A stretch of DNA of 49,971 bases from Trichocoleus desertorum ATA4-8-CV12 (GTDB lineage Bacteria; Cyanobacteriota; Cyanobacteriia; FACHB-46), in assembly GCA_019358975.1 (NCBI GenBank), contig JAHHIL010000045.1, positions 1 to 49,971 of the forward strand, in the 5' to 3' direction. How positions within the stretch are numbered: the first letter of the stretch is position 1; the number at the start of each line of letters is the position of its first letter. This document shows, piece after piece, positions 33,895 through 42,497 of the stretch. The notes under the pieces are model-generated. The model searched no databases, was not told the DNA's origin, and saw only the letters and a list, made by a program, of their open reading frames with translations. The position numbers and the translations under genes are program-made.

Positions 33895-34629
33895 ATGCTT
33901 CCTGTGAATAACGTTCGCACTGTTTCAGATACTAAGCGCAGCTTCTATACGGTTCACACCCGTCCCATCAACTCCATTTACCGACGGGTCGTGGAAGAGC
34001 TGATGGTAGAAATGCACTTGCTTTCGGTCAATGTTGACTTTCATTACGACCCTATCTACGCGCTAGGAGTTGTGTCCTCTTTTGACCGTTTTATGCAAGG
34101 CTATCGCCCAGAGCAAGATAAAGCCTCAATTTTTAATGCCCTTTGTCAGGCTTTAGGAGCTGATCCTCAAAAGTATCGTCAAGATGCTGAGCAGTTACAA
34201 GCATTGGCGACTCAAGTGTCTCCGCAACAACTAATTTCGCCCACTGGAGAACTCTCTAGTCTACCGGGTGGCCAGATGCTTCAGGAAACCCTACAAGCGA
34301 TCGCAACCCAGCCTAACTTCAAATACAGCCGCTTATTTGCGATCGGTTTATTTACCTTCTTGGAAGCCGCTGATCCAGAACTGGTTAAAGATGAAAAACA
34401 GCGAACTGAGTTCTTAAAGCAAGCGGGCACCCAGTTACACCTGCCAGAAGATAAAGTCCAAAAAGATTTGGAACTCTATCGCAGCAATCTAGAAAAAATG
34501 GCTCAAGCTCAAGCCGCGATGGAAGACATCCTCAACGCTGATCGCAAGCAGCGGGAGCAACGGGCGCAGGCAAAGAGCGAAACGGCGATCCCTTCCGACG
34601 CTCCTAAAGACGAAGCCCCCTCCGCTTAG
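33895..34629 (+). CDS. thf1: Thylakoid formation protein Thf1 / Psb29
   Basis: 244-aa cyanobacterial/plant protein that supports photosystem II biogenesis and repair and interacts with FtsH proteases at the thylakoid. The conserved N-terminal stretch NNVRTVSDTKRSFYTVHTRPINSIYRR and VVEELMVEMHLLSVNVDFHYDPIYALGVVSSFDRFMQGYRP are classic Psb29. A helical C-terminal region ends in a coiled-coil with many Q/E/A and K residues (MAQAQAAMEDILNADRKQ). The start is uncertain: I chose the ATG at 33895, nearest to the family's usual MNNVRTV-like start; an ATG at 33874 has a better GAGAG ribosome-binding site but adds residues. Confidence 0.93.
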   Translation: MLPVNNVRTVSDTKRSFYTVHTRPINSIYRRVVEELMVEMHLLSVNVDFHYDPIYALGVVSSFDRFMQGYRPEQDKASIFNALCQALGADPQKYRQDAEQLQALATQVSPQQLISPTGELSSLPGGQMLQETLQAIATQPNFKYSRLFAIGLFTFLEAADPELVKDEKQRTEFLKQAGTQLHLPEDKVQKDLELYRSNLEKMAQAQAAMEDILNADRKQREQRAQAKSETAIPSDAPKDEAPSA

Positions 34630-34690
34630 ATAGAGGCAAGCTGAGAGAGAGATAGTACTAAAGCTGAGTTGGCCTGATTAACTACACAGG

Positions 34691-35695
34691 CTAACTAGCA
34701 ATTACTTCAGCCACGAGTTGCTGACAAAGCGATTTTAGCTCTCCCTCGTTGCTGTTAATGGTGTTTTGGGCGATTCGCTTGAGGAAAGTAATATTTTCTA
34801 AGCTGGCATCATCAATGTGGTTGCCGCGATCGAGCCTACCAAGAGCATGGAGCGAAGCTTGGAAACGGTAGTAGCGCTTTGAGTTAACTTCGGTATCCTC
34901 GGTAGATAGCAACTCTTGCAATTGATAGTCCACGGTGTCGCTGACACCATCGGACACAATATTGAAAATAGGGCGAGCCCACTCCAATAAGCCCCAATTC
35001 TTGATCTGAGCATAATTGAGGCTAGCGCTTAGTTCGCCTGTACCGAGAGAAACGACCAGAAAATCGTGAGTTTCGGGATGATTTCTTCTGGCTTCTACGT
35101 AAGCACACATGGCGGGATTGTTGGCAAACACGCCACCATCAATAAAGGTAGAGGGTACTAAACCTTGCTTCGATCTGGCTTGTAACGGCTCAAAGTAGGT
35201 TGGAGCAGCAGATGTGGCACGAGCGACAGTCGCCATTGGAAAGTCGCGATCGCGATCTGCCTTGGCTTTCCGGCTTTTGAAGAAGTAAGGACACCGTAAC
35301 TCGGTATCGTAGCTAGGAATTAAAACCGTTTTTATTGATTGGCTCAATAGGGTGTCGCCAAAGTATTGCCTGAGAACGGTTTCGATGCCGATCGCTGGAT
35401 ACTTTTGGTTAACTAAGCTGCGTAGTTTACTCAGCGAAGATTTAGGGAAAATTCGTTGTCCTTCGGCTTCGTATAAATGCACGAGATCAACTGCTGAATA
35501 GGCAGGTTTGCCGTTAGGGTTGGGCTTGGTTAAACCCAAGGCTAAAATTCCGCCTGTTGAGGTTCCGGCGATCACATCAAATAACTCGGCGATCGCTCGG
35601 CCTGTGCGTTTTTCAATTTCAGCCAATAGCATCGCTGGAATGACTCCTCGGATGCCACCACCGTCAATTGCTAAAACCTTAATCAGGCGAGACAT
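34691..35695 (-). CDS. Patatin-like phospholipase
   Basis: 334-aa lipid acyl hydrolase of the patatin family. The oxyanion segment DGGGIRGVIPAMLLAEIE is near the start, the nucleophile elbow is GTSTGG (Ser in GTSTG) and the dyad aspartate lies in FIDGGVFANNP. It is soluble with no signal peptide. The substrate (galactolipid or phospholipid) is not determined. I start at the ATG at 35695 (MSRLIKVLAIDGGG); the frame extends upstream to 35752. It lies between thf1 and the cpc operon and is transcribed on the same strand as cpc, after a terminator-like hairpin, so it is probably a separate unit. Confidence 0.9.
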   Translation of the reverse strand: MSRLIKVLAIDGGGIRGVIPAMLLAEIEKRTGRAIAELFDVIAGTSTGGILALGLTKPNPNGKPAYSAVDLVHLYEAEGQRIFPKSSLSKLRSLVNQKYPAIGIETVLRQYFGDTLLSQSIKTVLIPSYDTELRCPYFFKSRKAKADRDRDFPMATVARATSAAPTYFEPLQARSKQGLVPSTFIDGGVFANNPAMCAYVEARRNHPETHDFLVVSLGTGELSASLNYAQIKNWGLLEWARPIFNIVSDGVSDTVDYQLQELLSTEDTEVNSKRYYRFQASLHALGRLDRGNHIDDASLENITFLKRIAQNTINSNEGELKSLCQQLVAEVIAS

Positions 35696-35813
35696 AGGCT
35701 TCTCCCATATTGCTCCTTTAAAACTACTGGGTCTACCCACTGTTGTATCCAAGAACTCATGGAACCGCGATCGCGATTCGCCAAGTTTTTAGTCAACAGT
35801 AACTAGACCCAGT

Positions 35814-35849
35814 TAAAAATTACCCGTTAGCCAACCAATTAGGGTGGCT
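35814..35849 (-). terminator. Terminator-like hairpin after the last cpcG
   Basis: On the minus strand AGCCA-CC pairs with GG-TGGCT around a 6-nt loop (with one bulged base), 8 bp after the stop of the last cpcG. A T-rich tract (complement of AAAAA at 35815-35819) follows after about 9 nt. It fits a rho-independent terminator for the cpc operon, although the stem-to-T-tract gap is longer than usual. Confidence 0.5.
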
Positions 35850-35856
35850 GTAAAGT

Positions 35857-36615
35857 TTAGCGTCTGCCGCGCACAGGCACCTTGTTCAGGTAGTCGATGT
35901 CAAAAGCAGAGAGGCGCTGTGCATAGTTCACTTTGGGTGCGATCGAAGCCGCTACTTCCCGGAAGCGACGAGGATCGCCTTCAGGCAACTGCCGATCTTG
36001 GAACTTGCGACTGTAGAATTTCTCCAAGGTGATGCGCCAGTCAGTGGTAGCGGTACCAGCCACTTCCTGATAATCTTCGCCGTAGCGAGGCAGGAAGGTA
36101 AAGGGCCGATTCTGCATCCGCTTACGTTGGTAAGGGACAGTGTTATCCCCAAAGTTTTGGGTGTACTCTTCACTGTCCACCAGCGCATCCACAAAACCGT
36201 GGAAGCCTAGAGTGCCAATCTTAATCGACCAAGCGATTTTTTCATCTTGGTTGTAGGGTTCACGACCCAACAAACGCTTTAAGCAGACTTCTACCAAACG
36301 GTAGTTATCGTTCACGCCTACGACTAAGGTGTAAAAGCGCTCTGATTTTGCCAATTCGCGGATGAAGTCACGCACCGTAATGGAGCCGTTAGCCAAGCGA
36401 GTTTCTAGAGTCACTTGACGGTTAAACTTCAGAACCAACTGTTCGTTAAACACTTGGCGATAAGCCGCCCAAACCAGTTGACGCAATTCTTCAGGAGAGC
36501 TTACGTTCTCCGTCCGATAGATGTAAGGGGTGTCTTCGTTTTGGTCGGAAATGCCAAAGCTACGAACCCGGTGATTTGGAGCAGTCGGTTTGTATTCAAG
36601 TAACGGCAATGCCAT
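35857..36615 (-). CDS. cpcG: Phycobilisome rod-core linker CpcG, third copy
   Basis: 252-aa linker that attaches phycocyanin rods to the allophycocyanin core. It has the PBS-linker domain (about 10-185) with [18 protein letters not shown] at the start, [35 protein letters not shown] and [20 protein letters not shown]. The C-terminal 60 residues are a short, basic tail ending PVRGRR, with no hydrophobic helix, so it is not the membrane-anchored CpcL type. It is the last gene of the cpc operon; the other two cpcG copies lie upstream and share the N-terminal linker domain but have different C-terminal tails. Confidence 0.95.
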   Translation of the reverse strand: MALPLLEYKPTAPNHRVRSFGISDQNEDTPYIYRTENVSSPEELRQLVWAAYRQVFNEQLVLKFNRQVTLETRLANGSITVRDFIRELAKSERFYTLVVGVNDNYRLVEVCLKRLLGREPYNQDEKIAWSIKIGTLGFHGFVDALVDSEEYTQNFGDNTVPYQRKRMQNRPFTFLPRYGEDYQEVAGTATTDWRITLEKFYSRKFQDRQLPEGDPRRFREVAASIAPKVNYAQRLSAFDIDYLNKVPVRGRR

Positions 36616-36724
36616 GCCAGAATCTCCCTTATAAAAATAGTTAAAAACTTACAATGCCTAGAGCGGGTAAACGATATCACCGAAGGAACTTCTCAATTCC
36701 ACGCCTCTCTTGGATTGTACGCTT

Positions 36725-37468
36725 TTAGCGGATCGGAAAACCAGCGGATGTATTGATCGAAGCCAGGGTGCCTGCGGGCTGCGCGTCGCGAGTGGTATCC
36801 GGAATCTGAATGTTATCGGTTTTGACCGTCACAAACTTGGCTTGAGGCAACTTGAGCGATCGCGCCATCGCCAAGAAGTTGTTGACATCGCCCCACTTGT
36901 AGCGATCGCCTTCTTCCTTATCGCGCCAATAGCTGCTGTAACGGGGTGTGACCAAATTGAACGGGCGGTCTTTATAGCGACGACGTTGATAGGGCACCGT
37001 GTTGTCGCCAAAATTTTGGCTGTACTCTTCGCTATCTAGCAAAGCATCGACAAAGCCGCTCAAACCTTGGGTCGCGATCTTAATCGACCAAGCGATTTCT
37101 TCGTCTTTGTTATAAGGAGCACGGCCCAATAAGCGCTTTAGGGTTAACTCCACCACGCGATAGTTGGAATTGGTTTCTACGACCAACCGCCAATAAACAT
37201 CAGACTTTGCCAAGCCCCGGATAAAATCCCGAACTGTAATGGCCCGATTTTTGAGTTGAGACTCTAAAGCCGTTTGGCGGTGGCTACGTAAGCTTTCGTG
37301 CTCGCTGAACACCTGTCGGTAAGCAGCCCAGATAATTTCTTGGATATCACCCGTAGAACTACCGCTTTCTAACTTGTAGATATCGGAATTATCTTCATTT
37401 GGCACTTCATAACCAGCCACTCGCTGATTTTGTGAAGAGGGTTTGTACTCTAGTAGAGGAATTGACAT
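36725..37468 (-). CDS. cpcG: Phycobilisome rod-core linker CpcG, second copy
   Basis: 247-aa rod-core linker. It shares the PBS-linker domain with its neighbours ([74 protein letters not shown]) and ends with a distinct tail ([15 protein letters not shown] ... SAGFPIR). It has no membrane helix. Paralogous CpcG proteins can define different rod types or positions on the core; that role is inferred here. Confidence 0.95.
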   Translation of the reverse strand: MSIPLLEYKPSSQNQRVAGYEVPNEDNSDIYKLESGSSTGDIQEIIWAAYRQVFSEHESLRSHRQTALESQLKNRAITVRDFIRGLAKSDVYWRLVVETNSNYRVVELTLKRLLGRAPYNKDEEIAWSIKIATQGLSGFVDALLDSEEYSQNFGDNTVPYQRRRYKDRPFNLVTPRYSSYWRDKEEGDRYKWGDVNNFLAMARSLKLPQAKFVTVKTDNIQIPDTTRDAQPAGTLASINTSAGFPIR

Positions 37469-37495
37469 CGGTAAACTCCTAAATAGTCCTGCAAT

Positions 37496-37532
37496 CGAAT
37501 CGCCCCGATTCGTCAGCCTGAAAGTGGGCTGA
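37496..37532 (-). other. Two adjacent stem-loops between cpcG copies 1 and 2
   Basis: CGAATCG (37496-37502) pairs perfectly with CGATTCG (37506-37512) around CCC, and TCAGCC (37513-37518) pairs with GGCTGA (37527-37532). The second begins directly after the first cpcG stop codon. Neither is followed by a T-run, so they are more likely mRNA-stabilising or processing elements. Confidence 0.6.
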
Positions 37533-38378
37533 TTAGACCTTGGGTTGAGTCGGAATGTAACGATAGGGCAATGCTACGTTAGTCCGCTTCACGCTTGGGG
37601 GCGTTGGTGCGCCATGAGTCGAATCAGTCTGACCTGCTTTATAGCTGGCTGCGACAGCCCGTGCTTGGTCTGTGGTGCGTTGGTAGCTCACTTGAGGCAC
37701 CAACATGCCTTGAACCATATTCAGGAAGTTTGCTGGAATTCCTTTGCGAATCACTTGCAGATCGCGATCGCCCGCTTGGTACTGCCGACCCTGAGCAAAC
37801 GCACTGCCACTCCCTGCGGTAGCCAGCTGAACCCGCCAATAGTCGCTATAGCGAGGAGTCACTAAGTTGAAGGGTCTACCCTCCATCCGTCGCCGTTGGT
37901 AGGGCACGATGGAGTCACCAAAGTTTTGGCGGTACTCGTCGCTATCTACGACAGCATCAATGAAGCCGTGCAAGCCTCGTGTGGCAATGACAATTGACCA
38001 AGCGATTTGCTCATCTTTGCCGTAACTTGCCCGCCCTAGGAAGCGCTTGAAGGTGATATCAACCAGGCGATAGTTAGAGTTGGTATCTGCAACTTCGCGA
38101 CGATAGACATCAGATTTACCCAAAGCTCGCACAAACTCCCGCACAGAAAGCTGGCGGTTGCGGAGTTGCGACTCTAAGGGAAGTTGACGGTACTCTTCTA
38201 GAATTAGGTGCTCACTGAAGATTTGGCGATAAGCCGCCCAAATCAACCCCTGGACATCCGAGTCAGAAGCGGTTTCTGTAAAGCGATAGAGCTGAGGAGC
38301 ATCTTCATTGGGCACCTCGAAACCTGGAACCCGTTGATTCTGGGTTTTGGGTGTAATTTCAAGGAGTGGAATAGACAT
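37533..38378 (-). CDS. cpcG: Phycobilisome rod-core linker CpcG, first copy
   Basis: 281-aa rod-core linker, the longest of the three. The PBS-linker domain runs from [20 protein letters not shown] through [40 protein letters not shown] and [20 protein letters not shown]. The tail is longer (about 95 residues) with a Tyr/Gln-rich section and ends [14 protein letters not shown]. It has no membrane helix. A terminator-like hairpin lies between it and cpcF, so the cpcG genes may be transcribed partly by readthrough or from an internal promoter. Confidence 0.95.
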   Translation of the reverse strand: MSIPLLEITPKTQNQRVPGFEVPNEDAPQLYRFTETASDSDVQGLIWAAYRQIFSEHLILEEYRQLPLESQLRNRQLSVREFVRALGKSDVYRREVADTNSNYRLVDITFKRFLGRASYGKDEQIAWSIVIATRGLHGFIDAVVDSDEYRQNFGDSIVPYQRRRMEGRPFNLVTPRYSDYWRVQLATAGSGSAFAQGRQYQAGDRDLQVIRKGIPANFLNMVQGMLVPQVSYQRTTDQARAVAASYKAGQTDSTHGAPTPPSVKRTNVALPYRYIPTQPKV

Positions 38379-38407
38379 AGGTAACGTTTACCACTTTATC
38401 GAGTAAC

Positions 38408-38446
38408 AAAAATGACAGCCGATCGCTTTAATTGCCGATCGCTGTC
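38408..38446 (-). terminator. Terminator-like hairpin overlapping the 3' end of cpcF
   Basis: On the minus strand GACAGCGATCG pairs with CGATC-GGCTGTC (11 bp, one bulge) around a loop that contains the cpcF stop codon region, followed at once by ATTTTTG. HIP1-type CGATCG cores build the stem. It fits a rho-independent terminator or attenuator that would lower transcription of the downstream cpcG genes. Confidence 0.65.
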
Positions 38447-39099
38447 AACTGATTGCTCAATGCGTTTAGCTGCTGTTGAGCCATTTCAGCTCTGGCCCGC
38501 ACAGCTAAGTCAGCATCGGTTTGAGCAATGTGATTGAACTGGGCTAAGATTCGTGCAGCCACCTCTCCTTCAGTAGCCTCTCCGGAGGAAGCTAAAGCTT
38601 GGAGGCCCACTACCGCTGCATAACGAATATCCCAATCTGGATGCTGGACTAGCCCCAGCAATGTCTGTAGCGCCCGTTGCTGAGCTGCTTGGCGTTGCTC
38701 GGTTGGAAGTTGTGACCAATGCAACTGGCCAATTCCTTTAGTGGCAGCGCGCCGTACACTTGGAGCAAAATCGGTCTCTGCGGCATTGATCAGAACGTCT
38801 AAAGCTCGCGGATCAGCGATCGCAGCTAAGGCTCGAAATGAGCAAGCCCTAGCACCGTAGTTATAATCATCTAGCTGATCAATCAGAGGTTGAACCGCTG
38901 CCTCGCCTAACTCAACTAATCCCTGCACCGCGATCACTGCCGCTTCTGGGTTGTTGTAGCCTAAGGCTGAAATTAGTGTCGGAATACCTGCCGCTAATCG
39001 TGCTTCTGCTAAGGCTTGAACTGCAGCCACTAAACTAGCGGGAGCAGCCGCTTGTTCGACAGCACGAATCAGATCAGAAGCACAAGCAGAATGGGTCAT
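38428..39099 (-). CDS. cpcF: Phycocyanin alpha-84 bilin lyase subunit CpcF
   Basis: 223-aa HEAT-repeat protein. With CpcE it forms the E/F lyase that attaches phycocyanobilin to Cys84 of the phycocyanin alpha subunit. Repeats such as ALGYNNPEAAVIAVQGLVELG, DDYNYGARACSFRALAAIADPRAL and HPDWDIRYAAVVGLQALA are visible. The gene order and length match known cpcF genes. The 3' end overlaps a terminator-like hairpin. Confidence 0.93.
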   Translation of the reverse strand: MTHSACASDLIRAVEQAAAPASLVAAVQALAEARLAAGIPTLISALGYNNPEAAVIAVQGLVELGEAAVQPLIDQLDDYNYGARACSFRALAAIADPRALDVLINAAETDFAPSVRRAATKGIGQLHWSQLPTEQRQAAQQRALQTLLGLVQHPDWDIRYAAVVGLQALASSGEATEGEVAARILAQFNHIAQTDADLAVRARAEMAQQQLNALSNQLTAIGN

Positions 39100-39186
39100 G
39101 GCTGTATTAGGTTCAAGAACATGGGCAATGGATTTTGAGGGAGATCAATAAATTAAGTGTTTGATGACCCCGGAATCCGTGACCGT

Positions 39187-40041
39187 CTACAGCAATGAGT
39201 CCATCAGATTCATGACTCGCTCGGTAGACGGTGAAACCAAGACAGCCTGTGGTTGCTGCTTAAGGTGGTTTTCTAGCAAGCTTTTGAGGGCCATTACTTT
39301 AAAGCTATTTTCCACAGAGGCTTGGGCGATCGCCTCGGCTCCTGACAAATAACCGCTAGCACCGATGTCTAGCAAAATCATGCGCCGCATTTTTAGGTCG
39401 CTGTTGGCTAACTCTTGAACCAAACGTTCTCCATAAACTGGATCTTGCGTTAGCACATATAGCGCCCGTGCCGCCCCATGCCGTACCCGATCCAACGAAT
39501 GTGCTAGGAAAGGTTCGATCAGGGGAACCGCCTCTGTCACCTTTAAGGCTTCTAAGGTTTCCATTGCTGCCTCAGCAGGTTGCGTCAAGTGAGGTCGCCC
39601 TGGAAATAGCTGCACCGCTGCCACCCCGCCTTCGAGCCAAGACATGAGTACTGGAACGCAGGTGCGATCGCCCAACATGCCCAAGGACTGAGCGGCAGCT
39701 TCGCGCACATAGTAGTCAGAGCAATCCAGACAACGCAGCAACCCTGGCACAGCCCGACCATCTGCCAATTTTCCTAATGCTCGGACAGCATTTCGCCGCA
39801 GCGGATAGCCCCCTAGCTCAGTGCGATCGGCTTCATCATCTAGGGCTGCAATCAGGGCATTCACCACTTCAGGTTCACCCTTAGCAAACTTTCCTAGCCA
39901 CCAAGCCGCATAATAACGGAGGCTTAAGTCCTCATGAGTTAAGTTGGCGATCGCTTGCTCAACGGTTAAAGCCTCGCCACCAGACGGCTCAGTTGAAGGT
40001 GACTCAGATTCAGATGACTGCTGCAGACTGGTTTCCGACAT
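39187..40041 (-). CDS. cpcE: Phycocyanin alpha-84 bilin lyase subunit CpcE
   Basis: 284-aa HEAT-repeat partner of CpcF. The N-terminus is a Ser/Glu-rich lead (MSETSLQQSSESES) followed by the conserved LTVEQAIANLTHEDLSLRYYAAWWLGKF. Later segments (YPLRRNAVRALGKLADGRAVPGLL, DCSDYYVREAAAQSLGML, DRVRHGAARALYVLT) are typical of CpcE. I start at the ATG at 40041; an upstream in-frame ATG at 40080 precedes a short non-family stretch. It sits between the second cpcD-like gene and cpcF. Confidence 0.94.
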   Translation of the reverse strand: MSETSLQQSSESESPSTEPSGGEALTVEQAIANLTHEDLSLRYYAAWWLGKFAKGEPEVVNALIAALDDEADRTELGGYPLRRNAVRALGKLADGRAVPGLLRCLDCSDYYVREAAAQSLGMLGDRTCVPVLMSWLEGGVAAVQLFPGRPHLTQPAEAAMETLEALKVTEAVPLIEPFLAHSLDRVRHGAARALYVLTQDPVYGERLVQELANSDLKMRRMILLDIGASGYLSGAEAIAQASVENSFKVMALKSLLENHLKQQPQAVLVSPSTERVMNLMDSLL

Positions 40042-40091
40042 GAATCTAACAGGTCTAACACAGGAAGTTGGCAGAGACAATCACGCCAGAA

Positions 40092-40451
40092 TTAACTTTT
40101 CGGAGCTGGCCCAGCAGATGCCTTGTCAGCTTTTACATTGGCTTCCACATTGGCTTCTGCGGTCGTCTCAATGTTTTTGTGAGCTGCCGTCGCTTCTGAT
40201 TTTGCTTGGGGCTGATCAGAAGTCAAGGGCTGAATGCTAACGATTTTGCCGCCCAAACGATTAATTCGCTGCATTTCTTCGCTCATGCGGTTGTAGGGCA
40301 CAGTCACAAAAGTGCTACCGCTAAGGCGAATGGGATAACTCAGCTTGTTGGAGCGGTACGTCTGACGTAGACCTCTCACCTCAACGCGGAACATCCGACT
40401 CGCTGAGTCATCCAACGTTGTATTGCTTCCTAAGGACGCTTGACCAAACAT
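40092..40451 (-). CDS. CpcD-like rod-cap linker with extended tail
   Basis: 119-aa protein whose first 73 residues are a CpcD-type rod-cap linker (MFGQASLGSNTTLDDSASRMF, then VEVRGLRQTYRSNKLSYPIR, GSTFVTVPYNRMSEEMQRI and NRLGGKIVSI). It is close to the preceding cpcD but adds a roughly 45-residue Ala/Lys/Glu-rich, Gln-poor low-complexity tail of unknown role (ending ADKASAGPAPKS). Such a long tail is not part of standard CpcD. It could be a second cap on a different rod type or a linker with a spacer. Confidence 0.9.
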   Translation of the reverse strand: MFGQASLGSNTTLDDSASRMFRVEVRGLRQTYRSNKLSYPIRLSGSTFVTVPYNRMSEEMQRINRLGGKIVSIQPLTSDQPQAKSEATAAHKNIETTAEANVEANVKADKASAGPAPKS

Positions 40452-40498
40452 ATTGCAACAACCTCATCAAAATTTAGACATTTAACTCGGTGCTGGTT

Positions 40499-40512
40499 TC
40501 ATCTCAGGATGA
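40499..40512 (-). other. Small stem-loop between the two cpcD genes
   Basis: TCATC (40499-40503) pairs with GATGA (40508-40512) around TCAG, and outer GGTT/AACC can add pairs. It has no T-run. Confidence 0.4.
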
Positions 40513-40559
40513 ATAACCGGGAATATAAAGAGTTTTACTCCCTTGAGGCTAAAAGTTGG

Positions 40560-40793
40560 CTAAGCGGCGATAGAGGTAATGTTGACAATTTTGCCGCCCA
40601 AACGGCTAATCCGCTGCATTTCTTCGCTCATGCGGTTGTAGGGCACAGTCACAAAGGTGCTGCCGCTGCGACGAATGGAATAGTTTAGTTTGTCAGCTTC
40701 TTCGTTTTGGCGGAGACCTTGAACTTCGAAGCGGAACATCCGGCTAGCCGAATCGCTCAATGAAGATTTTCCTAGAGCAGTTTGACCAAACAT
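40560..40793 (-). CDS. cpcD: Phycobilisome rod-capping linker CpcD
   Basis: 77-aa small linker that ends phycocyanin rods. It matches the family: MFGQTALGKSSLSDSASRMF, VQGLRQNEEADKLNYSIRR and GSTFVTVPYNRMSEEMQRISRLGGKIVNI, with the expected length. The start ATG is at 40793; the frame runs 18 bp further upstream but the family starts MFGQ. It precedes the tail-extended CpcD paralog. Confidence 0.95.
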   Translation of the reverse strand: MFGQTALGKSSLSDSASRMFRFEVQGLRQNEEADKLNYSIRRSGSTFVTVPYNRMSEEMQRISRLGGKIVNITSIAA

Positions 40794-40837
40794 CGTTACA
40801 ATAGCTCCCATGAAGTTGAACTAGATGATTTCAGGCA

Positions 40838-40874
40838 GTAATGGCAAGCTCATTTGATTGATGCCTGCCATTAC
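40838..40874 (-). other. Stem-loop between cpcC and cpcD
   Basis: GTAATGGCA (40838-40846) pairs perfectly with TGCCATTAC (40866-40874), a 9-bp stem with a 19-nt loop. There is no T-tract, so it is more likely a processing or stabilising element than a terminator. Confidence 0.55.
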
Positions 40875-40924
40875 AGTCTTTTCTTGAAGACTCAATTCAG
40901 TAAGACGCTAGCAATCAGCCAGTC

Positions 40925-41797
40925 CTAAGCAGGGCTAACGCTAACGATAGTGCCGCCCATGCGATGAATCTGTTGCATCTTGGGTAGCATCTGCTCGTAG
41001 GGAATGAGATACGCAACATTGCTGCGACGGACTTTGGGATAGCCAGGATTGCGAATTCCTGTAACTTCTAGACGATAAATCCGTCCGCTTTCACCCCAAG
41101 AGCCACCCAAGGCCTTGTTAGGAGTGTCATCGCCAACGCTGCTATGGAAGCCACGGCTACCTTCACCCGTTGGTCTAACGATGGTAGAAGCGCGGTTCTG
41201 AGCCAATTCGCGGAATAGGTGAGGAGTTTTACCTGCAACTTGAGCGCGATCGCTGTTGGCATAACCACGATAGAGCTGGAACATGCGAGTAAAGCCTGTG
41301 GTTCTTACCCCTGGATCGACTGAGAAACCCCGGTAGTAAGGCACCACGTTGTTGCCAAAGTTATCTTCGTATTCAGCGCTGTCGATGTAAGAGTCGATTT
41401 CAGCGTCGTAACCTTTTTCGTTGTAAAGGTTGAGGTGGAAATTAATTTCGTCTTCTGAATAGGGAGCACGACCGAGCAAGTGCTTGTAATTCAGTTCAAT
41501 AAAGCGAGTATTGGAATTAGGAAAAAGAAATTTGTTTTTATAAAGATCGGACTTCGCGATCGCCCGGACAAACTCCCGCACCGTGATGTTGCCTTGGCGG
41601 AGTTGAGATTCGCTATTAGTGAGGCGCTCAGACTTCATCACGTAGTCATTGCCTAAAACTTGGCGATAAGCCACCCGAATTACGGCTCGAAGATCATCTT
41701 CTGACCAGTCCGGACGCAATTCTACTCTAGTTGCATCAAACGCAGAAACGCCGAGCTTCCCTGCTTTCGCCAAATTAGACGCTGCTAAACCGCTCAT
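40925..41797 (-). CDS. cpcC: Phycobilisome rod linker CpcC
   Basis: 290-aa linker that joins phycocyanin hexamers within the rods. The N-terminal PBS-linker domain (about 15-175) shows [72 protein letters not shown] and [19 protein letters not shown]. The C-terminal CpcD-like domain (about 235-290) ends [14 protein letters not shown] ... [11 protein letters not shown], which fits the hexamer cavity of the next disc. There is only one cpcC in this operon; many filamentous relatives have a second. Confidence 0.95.
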   Translation of the reverse strand: MSGLAASNLAKAGKLGVSAFDATRVELRPDWSEDDLRAVIRVAYRQVLGNDYVMKSERLTNSESQLRQGNITVREFVRAIAKSDLYKNKFLFPNSNTRFIELNYKHLLGRAPYSEDEINFHLNLYNEKGYDAEIDSYIDSAEYEDNFGNNVVPYYRGFSVDPGVRTTGFTRMFQLYRGYANSDRAQVAGKTPHLFRELAQNRASTIVRPTGEGSRGFHSSVGDDTPNKALGGSWGESGRIYRLEVTGIRNPGYPKVRRSNVAYLIPYEQMLPKMQQIHRMGGTIVSVSPA

Positions 41798-41858
41798 GCA
41801 TGCCCTCCCAACACAAAAGATTTTCGAAGATTTTTATATTCAAATTGAGAAAAACAAT

Positions 41859-41914
41859 GCCCGGGAAGATAAACAACTGCTAACACTCGCCAGCACTTGC
41901 ATATCTTTCCGGGC
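41859..41914 (-). terminator. Attenuator-type hairpin between cpcA and cpcC
   Basis: On the minus strand GCCCGGAAAGATA (complement of 41902-41914) pairs with TATCTTCCCGGGC (complement of 41859-41871), a 13-bp stem with one G-U pair and a 30-nt loop, followed by ATTGTTTTTCTC. This is a partial terminator or processing hairpin at the place where cpc operons usually uncouple the abundant cpcBA message from linker genes. Confidence 0.7.
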
Positions 41915-41925
41915 CATGCGTTCAA

Positions 41926-42414
41926 CTAGCTTAGAGCGTTGATTGCGTAGTCGATGTAAGCGTTAGCTTCTACAGCAGCTTGTCCGGTGATACCGTGGTT
42001 AGCTTTGATGTGCTTCAGAGCTTCAACGTACCAGCTGTTGGAGAGGTCGAAGGTCCGGTGCATTTCATCTAGACCAGCGAGGAGGTACTCATCCAAAGGA
42101 CCTGTGCCACCAGCAACCAAACTGTAGGTGATGATGCGCACGTAGTAGCCGATGTCACGAGCACACTTGGACTTACCACGAGCATCAGAGGCCATGTTGT
42201 TGCCTGCTTGCTGGGTGGTGTATGGGAACTTTTGGTAAACAGCGTTAGCTGCACCATCAACCAGTCTTTGAGCATTGCTGGTCAAAGTACGAGCAGCTTC
42301 CATAGCAGCAGCGGCACGCTCATAGCGACCATAAACTTGGTGCATTTCAGCGTTGCTGAGGAAACGGCCTTGAGTATCTGCTGCTGCGATCGCTTCGGTA
42401 ATGGGGGTCTTCAT
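41926..42414 (-). CDS. cpcA: C-phycocyanin alpha subunit
   Basis: 162-aa alpha subunit of phycocyanin, the blue antenna pigment of phycobilisome rods. The sequence is full length and canonical, from [20 protein letters not shown] to the final INALS. The phycocyanobilin-binding cysteine is at position 84 ([10 protein letters not shown]), the site handled by CpcE/F. The downstream hairpin separates cpcBA from cpcC. It follows cpcB by 83 bp, with a GGGAG ribosome-binding site. Confidence 0.98.
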   Translation of the reverse strand: MKTPITEAIAAADTQGRFLSNAEMHQVYGRYERAAAAMEAARTLTSNAQRLVDGAANAVYQKFPYTTQQAGNNMASDARGKSKCARDIGYYVRIITYSLVAGGTGPLDEYLLAGLDEMHRTFDLSNSWYVEALKHIKANHGITGQAAVEANAYIDYAINALS

Positions 42415-42497
42415 AGTTGTGGTATCTCCCTAAATATCCTGTTCTGCAAAGTTTTTGTAGAAACGTGATCCGTTACTGAGTTAAAACGGGGGCTAAA

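Noticed and set aside
35857-38378. CpcL (membrane-anchored CpcG2) among the cpcG copies
   Set aside because: None of the three proteins has a hydrophobic C-terminal helix.
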